Positions 24,387 to 30,745 of a DNA stretch of 39,890 bases are shown piece by piece; position 1 is the first letter of the stretch; each line of letters begins with the position of its first letter. Source of the DNA: CAZKUN01 sp964555935 (GTDB taxonomy: Bacteria > Armatimonadota > Zipacnadia > Zipacnadales > VGFC01); assembly GCA_964555935.1 (NCBI GenBank), contig CAZKUN010000063.1, positions 1 through 39,890 on the forward strand. The letters are read 5' to 3'. Under the pieces are notes generated by a model. That model did not search any database, was not told the DNA's origin, and saw only the letters and a program-made list of their open reading frames with translations. The position numbers and the translations under genes are program-made.

Positions 24387-25148
24387 CTACGCCTCCTTGC
24401 CGAGTATTTCCTTGAGCCGCCCAAGCGCGCGGTGCTGCAATCTCGACACGTGCATCTGCGAGATGCCGAGACGTCGCGCGATCTCGGTCTGCGAGAGATC
24501 CCGGTAGTACCGCATCACGATGATGACGCGCTCGCGCGCGGGCAGCCGGGAGAGCGCGTTCTTGATCGCTTCCCGATCCCCGATTGACTCCATCGCGGGG
24601 TCGAGAGCGCCTTCGCGCTCCTGGCTACTCAGTTCGGTGTCCGCGCCATCGATGTTGGCCGAAAGCGCGTCGGTAGAAAGCAGGTCATACTGAGTGCTGG
24701 CCTCGACGGCCTCGACGACCTGCTCCTCGGTGACGTTCAGCGTGGAGGCGAGTTCGGCATACGTTGGGGATCGGCCATGTTCCTGGCTGAGGCGTTCGGC
24801 GGTCTGCTTGATCTTGTGGACCAATTCTTGGATGCGACGCGGGACGCGCATCCCCCAGCCGCGATCGCGGAAGTGGCGCCGAATTTCGCCCCTGATTGTC
24901 GGCACCGCAAACGTCGCGAACCGCGTGCCGAACCCGGGGTCGAAGCGGTCGACGGCATTGATCAGCCCAACCATGCCGACGCCGACGAGGTCGTCGAAGG
25001 ACTCCCCCGACTGGCGATAGCTCTTCGCGACATGGCGAACCAGACCCGCGTGCTTTTGGATCAGGTATTCTCTGAGTTCCTGATTGTCAGTCGCCCGTAG
25101 CTCCCGAAAGAGCCCCTCGGGCGCCATATCATCCCAAGAATGGGGCAT
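24387..25148 (-). CDS. SigB/SigF-family RNA polymerase sigma factor
   Basis: A 253-residue group 3 sigma factor of the SigB/SigF/SigG type. Region 2 contains FDDLVGVGMVGLINAVDRFDPGFGTRFATFAVPTIRGEIRR, region 3 contains RVPRRIQELVHKI, and region 4 has LPARERVIIVMRYYRDLSQTEIARRLGISQMHVSRLQ. The ATG at 25148 is 6 nt after the rsbW stop and has GAGG 9 nt upstream. Held inactive by the adjacent RsbW-like kinase in homologous systems, it would direct a stress or developmental regulon. Its exact paralogue name (SigB versus SigF) cannot be decided from sequence alone. Confidence 0.93.
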   Translation of the reverse strand: MPHSWDDMAPEGLFRELRATDNQELREYLIQKHAGLVRHVAKSYRQSGESFDDLVGVGMVGLINAVDRFDPGFGTRFATFAVPTIRGEIRRHFRDRGWGMRVPRRIQELVHKIKQTAERLSQEHGRSPTYAELASTLNVTEEQVVEAVEASTQYDLLSTDALSANIDGADTELSSQEREGALDPAMESIGDREAIKNALSRLPARERVIIVMRYYRDLSQTEIARRLGISQMHVSRLQHRALGRLKEILGKEA

Positions 25149-25154
25149 GCCCGG

Positions 25155-25595
25155 CTACCTCGCGAAGCGCTTCACCATTACGACCTTGGTGCCGCCACCA
25201 GGCCGGGACACTACGTCCACGTCGTCCATCAGCTTGCGGATGAGAAACAGCCCGAGCCCGCCTTCTTGCTCGGGATCAGCCTCGTCCACCGTCCGCGTCG
25301 AGGCCGGGTCGAAGCCGCAGCCCTCATCCTGAACGGTAATCGAAATCTCGCCGTCGCTCGGCTCGCACGAGATCCGAATCACCGCGGCGTCGCACTCCTC
25401 TTCCTCGAAGGCATGGTCGATCACGTTCGTGCATGCCTCCGAGACCGCCACCTTGATGTCATCGACATCCTCATACGACGCGCCCAGGCGAGCGGCGACA
25501 CCAGACACCGCCAGCCGCACGACTGTCAGCCATTTCGCGTCGTTCGGGACGGTCAACTCAACGGGAGGGGATGGTTTGGGCTCAGGAGTCGTCAT
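25155..25595 (-). CDS. rsbW: RsbW/SpoIIAB-type anti-sigma factor, serine kinase
   Basis: A 146-residue GHKL-ATPase-fold protein that in known systems binds its sigma factor and phosphorylates the RsbV antagonist. Motifs are the N box (VSEACTNVIDHAF), the G1 box (VQDEGCGFDP) and the G2 box (GGLGLFLIRKL). I start at the ATG at 25595 (MTTPEPKPSPPVEL), which overlaps the rsbV end by 14 nt. The longer open frame upstream lies within rsbV. The order antagonist-kinase-sigma is that of Bacillus spoIIA and rsbVW-sigB. Confidence 0.93.
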   Translation of the reverse strand: MTTPEPKPSPPVELTVPNDAKWLTVVRLAVSGVAARLGASYEDVDDIKVAVSEACTNVIDHAFEEEECDAAVIRISCEPSDGEISITVQDEGCGFDPASTRTVDEADPEQEGGLGLFLIRKLMDDVDVVSRPGGGTKVVMVKRFAR

Positions 25596-25959
25596 CGCTA
25601 CGTTCCCCCCTCCGGGCACCCAGCGCGGCCGTGGCTTCCTGAACGGTCTCGCCCACGCCCAACATGGCGCGCGTGCCCGAGATATCAAACACCTTCAGCA
25701 CCACGGGCGTGCCGCAAGCAACCGACAGCGCGCCGCCCGTTGCCGTGGCCTGCTTCGCCGCTTGCACGAGGATGCCAAGCCCGATGCTGTCGAGATACGG
25801 CACGTCCATCAGGTCAGCCAGGAGCCAGGCCGGACCCTCGGTCTTCTCGATCGAATCACCCAGGGCTTCTTGGAGCTCCGGCCCCGTGTAGGCGTCGACC
25901 TCTCCACTAGCAGCCACTACGGTCATCCATCCTGCGTCTTGCCGGCGTTCAATCTTCAC
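25582..25959 (-). CDS. rsbV: RsbV/SpoIIAA-type anti-sigma factor antagonist
   Basis: A 125-residue STAS-domain protein. The phosphorylatable serine is Ser58 in the classic YLDSIGLGILV segment, and the N-terminal GEVDAYTGPEL strand-helix is typical. Unphosphorylated, it would free the sigma factor by trapping RsbW. The GTG at 25959 overlaps the rarA stop in a GTGA arrangement, which implies translational coupling to rarA. No RsbU-type PP2C phosphatase lies in the window, so the activating input must come from elsewhere. Confidence 0.93.
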   Translation of the reverse strand: MKIERRQDAGWMTVVAASGEVDAYTGPELQEALGDSIEKTEGPAWLLADLMDVPYLDSIGLGILVQAAKQATATGGALSVACGTPVVLKVFDISGTRAMLGVGETVQEATAALGARRGERSDDDS

Positions 25960-27329
25960 AGACCGCCATCTCCCCTCTGTGAGTTACCGGTATCATCGCG
26001 CGAGTCACCTTCGTCCGGCTCATCCGGCGCGGCGCGGTGTTCCCGCACCCCGCTGATCCACTCTTTGATCCGCTTCTCCCGCCCTCGATCCGTCGGCTCG
26101 TAGAACACCATGTCCGCCAGATCGTCGGCCAGATACTGCTGGTCCACCCATCCCCCGGGGTAGTCGTGGGGGTACTTATACTTCTCAGGTTCGGCCTTCG
26201 TGCCCGTGTTCCGCAGGTGCCCCGGCACGCGGCTCCGAGACCGCCCCTTCGCGACCTCCATCGCCGCGTCGATTGCCTTGCAGGCCGAGTTGCTCTTAGG
26301 CGCCGCGGCCACGTATACCGCCGCCTGCGCCAACGGGATCCGCCCCTCGGGCATCCCCACCAACTCGACCGCTTGAGCGGCCGATGTTGCCACCACAAGC
26401 GCCATCGGATCCGCCAGGCCCACATCCTCCGCCGCTTGGATCACAATTCTCCGCGCCACGAACCGCGCGTCCTCGCCGCCGGCCAGCATCCGCGCCATGT
26501 AATACAGCGTCGCGTCGATATCCGACCCGCGCATGGACTTGATAAACGCCGACGCGTGGTCGTAATGGGCGTCGCCCTGGCGATCGTACTCCAGCGACGC
26601 GCTGTCGGCCGCCCGCGCTTGCTCGATCCCGATCCGCCGGATGCCGTCATCCTCCGGCTCCGTCAGCACCGCCGACATTTCAAGCCGATTCAGCGCCGAC
26701 CGCGCGTCGCCGTCGGCCCGCTCAGCCAGAAACGAGATCGCCTCATCCGTAACCTCAACACCCAAACCGGCGATCCCGCTCTCCTCGTCGGCCACCGCCC
26801 GCGCTATCAACGAAACGAGATCGTCCTCGTCCAGCGGCTCAAATTCAAACACGCTGCACCGCGACAGCAGCGGGGTCGATATGCTACGCCACGGACTCTC
26901 GGTCGTCGCCCCGATGAGCGCGAACACGCCGCTCTCAACGTGAGGCAGCAGGGCGTCTTGCTGCGTCCGGTTCAGTCGATGGATCTCATCGACAAAGACA
27001 ATGCTCTGCTGACCATGGAAGTGCAGCCGGTCTCGGCCGGCCTCCGCCTCACGCCGAATCTCACGCACGCCGCTCTCGACGGCCGACAACTTCACGAACA
27101 CGCTGCTCGTAACGTGGGCGACAGCTTCAGCGAGGGTGCTCTTGCCCGTCCCCGGCGGTCCGTGGAAGATGCACGATGGGATCTGATCCTGGTCGATAGC
27201 CGTCCGCAGGGGAGAACCGGGGGCGAGCAACTGCTGTTGCCCGACCATCTCGTCCAGCGTCCGCGGGCGCATGCGGGCGGCTAAAGGTACGCGCGGCGCC
27301 TTCTGGGCGCCGTGGGCGAACAGATCCAT
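25956..27329 (-). CDS. rarA: Replication-associated recombination protein RarA
   Basis: A 457-residue AAA+ ATPase of the RarA/MgsA/WRNIP1 family, which acts at stalled replication forks with SSB. The protein begins MDLFAHGAQKAPRVPLAARMRP. Walker A is HGPPGTGKST (about 56-65), Walker B is SIVFVDEIHRLN, sensor 1 is ALIGATTESP. The MgsA tetramerisation part has IKSMRGSDIDATLYYMARML, and the C-terminal region has YKYPHDYPGGW. The start is ATG at 27329, with a GTG one codon upstream; GGGA lies 8 nt upstream. It is the first protein gene after the 6S RNA candidate. Confidence 0.95.
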   Translation of the reverse strand: MDLFAHGAQKAPRVPLAARMRPRTLDEMVGQQQLLAPGSPLRTAIDQDQIPSCIFHGPPGTGKSTLAEAVAHVTSSVFVKLSAVESGVREIRREAEAGRDRLHFHGQQSIVFVDEIHRLNRTQQDALLPHVESGVFALIGATTESPWRSISTPLLSRCSVFEFEPLDEDDLVSLIARAVADEESGIAGLGVEVTDEAISFLAERADGDARSALNRLEMSAVLTEPEDDGIRRIGIEQARAADSASLEYDRQGDAHYDHASAFIKSMRGSDIDATLYYMARMLAGGEDARFVARRIVIQAAEDVGLADPMALVVATSAAQAVELVGMPEGRIPLAQAAVYVAAAPKSNSACKAIDAAMEVAKGRSRSRVPGHLRNTGTKAEPEKYKYPHDYPGGWVDQQYLADDLADMVFYEPTDRGREKRIKEWISGVREHRAAPDEPDEGDSRDDTGNSQRGDGGL

Positions 27330-27356
27330 CACAGTTGTCCCAGTGCCCCCAATGGG

Positions 27357-27556
27357 AGCGAATGACGAGGGCCCCGCAAGAACCGTGCGTCACGGGCCTT
27401 TGAACCCGTAGGTACAAGGTGGGTGCCCTCTCGACCGCGTCGCGATTCCCCAGAAGGGCTGCCACTAAGCGGGCCGAAGGTCGGGCTCCCGTTTGAGAAG
27501 TGTTGGGCCAAAAACACCACTAGACATCACGCGAGCCGCAGGGCGTCATCCCGTCG
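27357..27556 (-). ncRNA. ssrS: 6S RNA candidate
   Basis: A 200-nt region between a minus-strand promoter and rarA folds as expected for 6S RNA, which binds the sigma70 holoenzyme. The closing stem pairs AUGACG with CGUCAU (27544-27549 with 27362-27367) and CCCUGC with GCGGGG (27538-27543 with 27372-27377). After a bulged middle, an apical stem pairs GGGAGCCCGACC (27479-27490) with GGUC-GAGA-GGGCACCC (27421-27436). The 3' side of the bubble reads CACCTTGTACCTACGGGTTC, close to the CACCTTGAACCAAGGGTTC hairpin of E. coli 6S RNA. In Bacillus subtilis the 6S gene bsrA lies next to yrvM-yrvN (yrvN = rarA). Ends are estimated. Confidence 0.72.
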
Positions 27557-27561
27557 TGAGA

Positions 27562-27590
27562 ATGATAGCACTATGCCCCCCAAATTGCAA
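27562..27590 (-). promoter_or_regulatory. Promoter for 6S RNA and rarA
   Basis: On the minus strand, TTGCAA (27585-27590) and TATCAT (27562-27567) are 17 bp apart. The predicted start at about 27555-27557 coincides with the 5' base of the 6S closing stem. No other promoter was recognised ahead of rarA-rsbV-rsbW, so the protein genes may be expressed by read-through past the RNA. Confidence 0.65.
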
Positions 27591-27643
27591 GGAGACGCGG
27601 GGGGTGGCGGCGCCTGACGACAACCGGTGAATCAGCGAAGCCC

Positions 27644-27677
27644 CCCGCCGTTCATCCAGCAGGTCGCTGGCGGCGGG
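27644..27677. terminator. Interrupted hairpin after the STN-like gene
   Basis: CCCGCCG pairs with CGGCGGG, and inside it CCAGC pairs with GCTGG around a 5-nt loop; one side has a 5-nt bulge. It lies 35 nt past the end of the 27713-28639 gene on the minus strand and before the 6S promoter. There is no T-run, so intrinsic termination is uncertain. Confidence 0.35.
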
Positions 27678-27712
27678 AGGCGTATCAGTCCGAGCCCAAA
27701 CTGCGGTCCGTC

Positions 27713-28639
27713 TTACCGGACCAGTTCGCCCATCGCTTCCATGATCGGGGTCGTCTCGATCTGCTCATCCTCGGTCAGATCGCGATACACGTCCAGCCCC
27801 ATATCGAAAAAGATCTTCATGCCATCACGAGCGCGGTCTCGAACGTCGCTACTCAACGTGTTCAGCACCGTGATCCCCGCGCGGATCTGCTCCGCGTAGA
27901 CGTCGATGTGCGCTAGTCTTACGCTCTCCGGAAGCGCGCTCAGTTCCCGATGCCGGGCGGAAAGAGCTTGCCTGACGTCATCCTTGTTGAGCATCAGCAT
28001 CTGGTCTGTGTGGCGCAGTACCCGCTCCTCGCGCTGCTCCATCGGCAGGTTCGCATACCTCCCGAAGACCGCCGCCCGATCGATCGGCGCGAGCCAGAAA
28101 CCCCGCGTCCACGTGAAGTTGTCACCCGTGATCCCAGTCAGCACTTCCTCCAGCGTCGCTCCGTCACACTTAGCCGTCGTTATCTGCACCTTGCCGGCCC
28201 CCGGGAGATGGCCGATTGGCGCCGCGCATTTGCTCGTGAGGGTCTCTAGTATCTTGGCGCACGCCCCCGTGCCTCCTGACAAGCTGAGCACGGTCTGCGG
28301 CGGACGGACCCAGCCTGGAGGCGTTACATCCGGGCCAGACTCGCCGTCCGCGGGCACGCATAGGTACGCGCTGTCCCATGTCGCCACCGCGGCTATCGAT
28401 AGCGTCTCCAGCGCGTCCATGAACGCCGCGTCCTTGATGTCGACCGTGATCCGGCGCCTGGCGACGAACGGGTCGCACGCGACCACAATGCCCGTCCCCT
28501 CGCTCACGCGCGCCAGCACAGACGACGCCAGTTCGGCGGTCGCCTGCACGGTCACCGTAGGCGCGTCAGCCGTCGTGTCGGCTTGGGCGAACGAACCGGG
28601 GGAGAGACAGCAAAGCACGTAGACAATGCCTGCACGCAT
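27713..28639 (-). CDS. Secreted protein with STN-like repeats
   Basis: A 308-residue exported protein with a signal peptide (cleavage expected after SPGSFAQA). Two segments, about 28-95 and 112-183, each have the strand-helix-strand shape of secretin/TonB short N-terminal (STN) domains: ITVDIKDAAFMDALETLSIAA in the first and VQITTAKCDGATLEEVLTGI in the second. The last 120 residues are helical and charged. No pore domain follows, so it is not a secretin. The ATG at 28639 has GGAG upstream. It lies downstream of an ECF sigma/anti-sigma pair but is separated from it by a hairpin terminator. Confidence 0.72.
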   Translation of the reverse strand: MRAGIVYVLCCLSPGSFAQADTTADAPTVTVQATAELASSVLARVSEGTGIVVACDPFVARRRITVDIKDAAFMDALETLSIAAVATWDSAYLCVPADGESGPDVTPPGWVRPPQTVLSLSGGTGACAKILETLTSKCAAPIGHLPGAGKVQITTAKCDGATLEEVLTGITGDNFTWTRGFWLAPIDRAAVFGRYANLPMEQREERVLRHTDQMLMLNKDDVRQALSARHRELSALPESVRLAHIDVYAEQIRAGITVLNTLSSDVRDRARDGMKIFFDMGLDVYRDLTEDEQIETTPIMEAMGELVR

Positions 28640-28687
28640 GTATTGGCTCCTGGATTTGCGGCATCAAGTGCTCTGGGAAATACACAA

Positions 28688-28712
28688 CCGGAGCGTCACC
28701 ATCACGCTCCGG
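28688..28712 (-). terminator. Terminator after the anti-sigma gene
   Basis: A perfect 9-bp stem (CCGGAGCGT/ACGCTCCGG) with a 7-nt loop is followed on the minus strand by TTGTGTATTTCCC. It lies between the anti-sigma gene stop at 28776 and the next gene start at 28639. Confidence 0.65.
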
Positions 28713-28775
28713 CTTCAGCGAAGACTTGTTCCGTCAGCCAGGTTACGTGACATCCGGCCGCCACCTGGGCCCGCC

Positions 28776-29645
28776 TCACACCTCGAACAGATCCTCAAGC
28801 TCCAGCGCATCCGAGAGGAAATCGTTCACGTAGGCCGGATCATCGTCTGGTCCGGTGTCTGCATCGGCGGGCTCGACCGGCTGCGTGCTCACCAGCATCG
28901 GCTCAATATCGCGCTCCAGCGCGGGTGGTGCGGCTGGCGCGAGCGTCCCATCGGCGAAGACCGTCGCGGTCTCGCCCCACATGTCGTAGATCGCCGCGTC
29001 GGTGTCTACGAACTCGATCGTCTCCGCGACCTCAGGCGTCACTGGCTCCGGAGCCGGCACAACCTCCACGGGCTGCGTGTCGACCGGCTCGGGGACAACA
29101 GCCTCCGTCACAGGCAGGCTTACCGTCCGGACACGCGCGGCTCTGGGCGAGCGGGTCGCCACGCGGCGCGACGCGCGACGTGGGGTCGGCGCCACGGGCT
29201 GCGGCGACTCGATTGCGGCAATGCGAATCTCCGCATCATCCGTCACTGCCGGCGCCTCGGCCACCACCGTCGGGACGACTATCGGCGCCTCGGCGCGGGG
29301 CACGTACGGGCTCGTGCGGGCCGCCTGCCAGCCCCAAAGCACCACGACCGTCAGCACGAGCGATCCCATGCTGAACGCAACGCGCAGTTCGCGCCCGAAC
29401 AGAGCGGGCGCGAGCGCCTTCGGTGCCATCTCACGAACGGTGCTGTTGACTCGGGGGGCAAAACTCGTCGGCGCTCGCACGCCGCCAAGCATCTCAAGCG
29501 CGCCCGCTGCGGCGTGGACGTCTTCCAATGCCTCGCGGCACGCGCGGCATTGGCGCAAGTGCTTATCAATCGCCTCGCGCTGCCGTGGCTTTGCGAGGCC
29601 ATCGATGTAGTCTGTCAGTCTAGATTCTACCTTGGTGCAGCGCAT
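28776..29645 (-). CDS. Zinc-finger anti-sigma factor with one TM helix
   Basis: A 289-residue membrane anti-sigma factor for the ECF sigma factor encoded 37 nt upstream. I start it at the ATG at 29645 (MRCTKVESRL), which has AGGAAG upstream. The cytoplasmic zinc-binding anti-sigma motif is H29-x3-C33-x2-C36 (HLRQCRAC). A single membrane helix follows (VAFSMGSLVLTVVVLWGW, about 90-108). The outer domain (about 110-289) is rich in Pro, Val and Glu with no recognised fold and ends in an acidic helix (DFLSDALELEDLFEV). Control by regulated proteolysis is plausible but not visible. Confidence 0.88.
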   Translation of the reverse strand: MRCTKVESRLTDYIDGLAKPRQREAIDKHLRQCRACREALEDVHAAAGALEMLGGVRAPTSFAPRVNSTVREMAPKALAPALFGRELRVAFSMGSLVLTVVVLWGWQAARTSPYVPRAEAPIVVPTVVAEAPAVTDDAEIRIAAIESPQPVAPTPRRASRRVATRSPRAARVRTVSLPVTEAVVPEPVDTQPVEVVPAPEPVTPEVAETIEFVDTDAAIYDMWGETATVFADGTLAPAAPPALERDIEPMLVSTQPVEPADADTGPDDDPAYVNDFLSDALELEDLFEV

Positions 29646-29682
29646 CGCACGCTTCCTAAACGGCTGCGACCAGTGCGTCCGG

Positions 29683-30372
29683 TTACCCCGCGGCATCCGC
29701 CTCCGCGGCAGGGCACTGCGCCAGATATTGGCGATACTTCTGGCCAAACGCCCGGCGCGCCCGTGAGAGACGAGACTTCAACGTACCCAGGTTGCACTCG
29801 ATGATCTGCGATGCTTCCTCGTACGGCATGCCCTGGATATCAACCAGCGTCAGGACTGCCTTGTGCTGAGGTGACATCGTCTCAAGCAGCTCGTGGACGA
29901 TCGTCCGGGTCTCCCGCTGCTCGCAGATCACGTGCGGCATGGTGGTGAAGTCCGGAATGTTCCGCTCGACCTCACCCGTCTCCGTGGTAACCATCTCGTC
30001 GAGGGATGCTCCCTCGACCTTACGCCGGCGCTTCCGGCGCCGCAGCTCGTTGATGCACACGTTGACCGCTATGCGGTACAGCCATGTGCGGAAACTCGCC
30101 TCGCCCTGGTACTGAAACTTGCGGAGTGCCTGCAACGCCCGAACGAAGACTTCCTGACCCAAGTCAGCGACGTCTTCTCCCGCGCCACACATCCGGTATA
30201 CGATCCCATAGACCTTCGTCTGGTACTTATTGACGAGGGCTGTGAACGCTGTCCCATCTCCGGCCTGGGCGCGAGAGACGTGCAGCGCGTCTTCAGAATC
30301 GAACCGGTCCTTGGCTACGCTTCGGGTTTGCCAGCGAGCATCCGCTGCCTTAGCGAACGTTCGAGGAGCCAT
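29683..30372 (-). CDS. ECF-family RNA polymerase sigma factor
   Basis: A 229-residue sigma factor with regions 2 and 4 only. Region 2 is FTALVNKYQTKVYGIVYRMCG through DLGQEVFVRALQALRKF and FRTWLYRIAVNVCINELRRRKRR. Region 4 is YEEASQIIECNLGTLKSRLSRARRAFGQ. A linker between them (about 120-150) is longer than minimal. The ATG at 30372 has GTGAGGAAC upstream. It is paired with the zinc-finger anti-sigma gene downstream and has a vegetative-type promoter about 200 bp upstream. Confidence 0.95.
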   Translation of the reverse strand: MAPRTFAKAADARWQTRSVAKDRFDSEDALHVSRAQAGDGTAFTALVNKYQTKVYGIVYRMCGAGEDVADLGQEVFVRALQALRKFQYQGEASFRTWLYRIAVNVCINELRRRKRRRKVEGASLDEMVTTETGEVERNIPDFTTMPHVICEQRETRTIVHELLETMSPQHKAVLTLVDIQGMPYEEASQIIECNLGTLKSRLSRARRAFGQKYRQYLAQCPAAEADAAG

Positions 30373-30570
30373 GTCTTGTTCCTCACGTTCCGACCTTGGG
30401 CGGTCGGTTCCCGGACCCTACAAACACAGCGTAGGGCCGGTTGTTCCGGAGCTTCAGCTGCCCAGCGGGCCGCTTCAGCCGTCTATTCTACTACGACAAT
30501 TAGTACTACAGAAGGTCGCAGAAAGTCAAGGCCCACTGAGTGTGACGAAAGATTCACCCCAGTACCGGGT

Positions 30571-30600
30571 ATTATACGCCCTGGGGGGTGACCTGGTCAA
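30571..30600 (-). promoter_or_regulatory. Sigma70-type promoter for the ECF sigma operon
   Basis: On the minus strand, TTGACC (30595-30600) and a perfect TATAAT (30571-30576) are 18 bp apart. The predicted start is near 30563, which gives a leader of about 190 nt before the sigma gene. The leader has no open frame I can support. Confidence 0.65.
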
Positions 30601-30644
30601 GCGGAGCCCCATCCAACGGGCACCAGTAGTAGATGACGCTCCGC
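30601..30644. repeat. 7-bp inverted repeat adjoining the promoter
   Basis: GCGGAGC (30601-30607) and GCTCCGC (30638-30644) are perfectly complementary, 30 bp apart, and directly abut the -35 element. They may be a regulator site or the end of the upstream glycosidase transcript. Otherwise the 30373-30745 interval (about 370 bp) contains only the promoter and leader. Confidence 0.35.
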
Positions 30645-30745
30645 CAGCCTATAGGGTTTACTGTTTCTGGGGCACGTTGTGTTTCATCCTGTCGCGAAGT
30701 CGCTCTGGAATCAGCCCCTGATCTTCCATCGGGACAGGGGGGGCG

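Noticed and set aside
30500..30529. A second possible promoter (TTGACT ... TACTAA, minus strand) ahead of the ECF sigma gene
   Set aside because: The -10 matches consensus at only three positions; the TTGACC-18-TATAAT pair upstream is far better.
30658..30729. A 23-codon minus-strand frame (MEDQGLIPERLRDRMKHNVPQKQ) after the glycosidase stop
   Set aside because: No ribosome-binding site and no homologue I recognise; too short to support as a gene.
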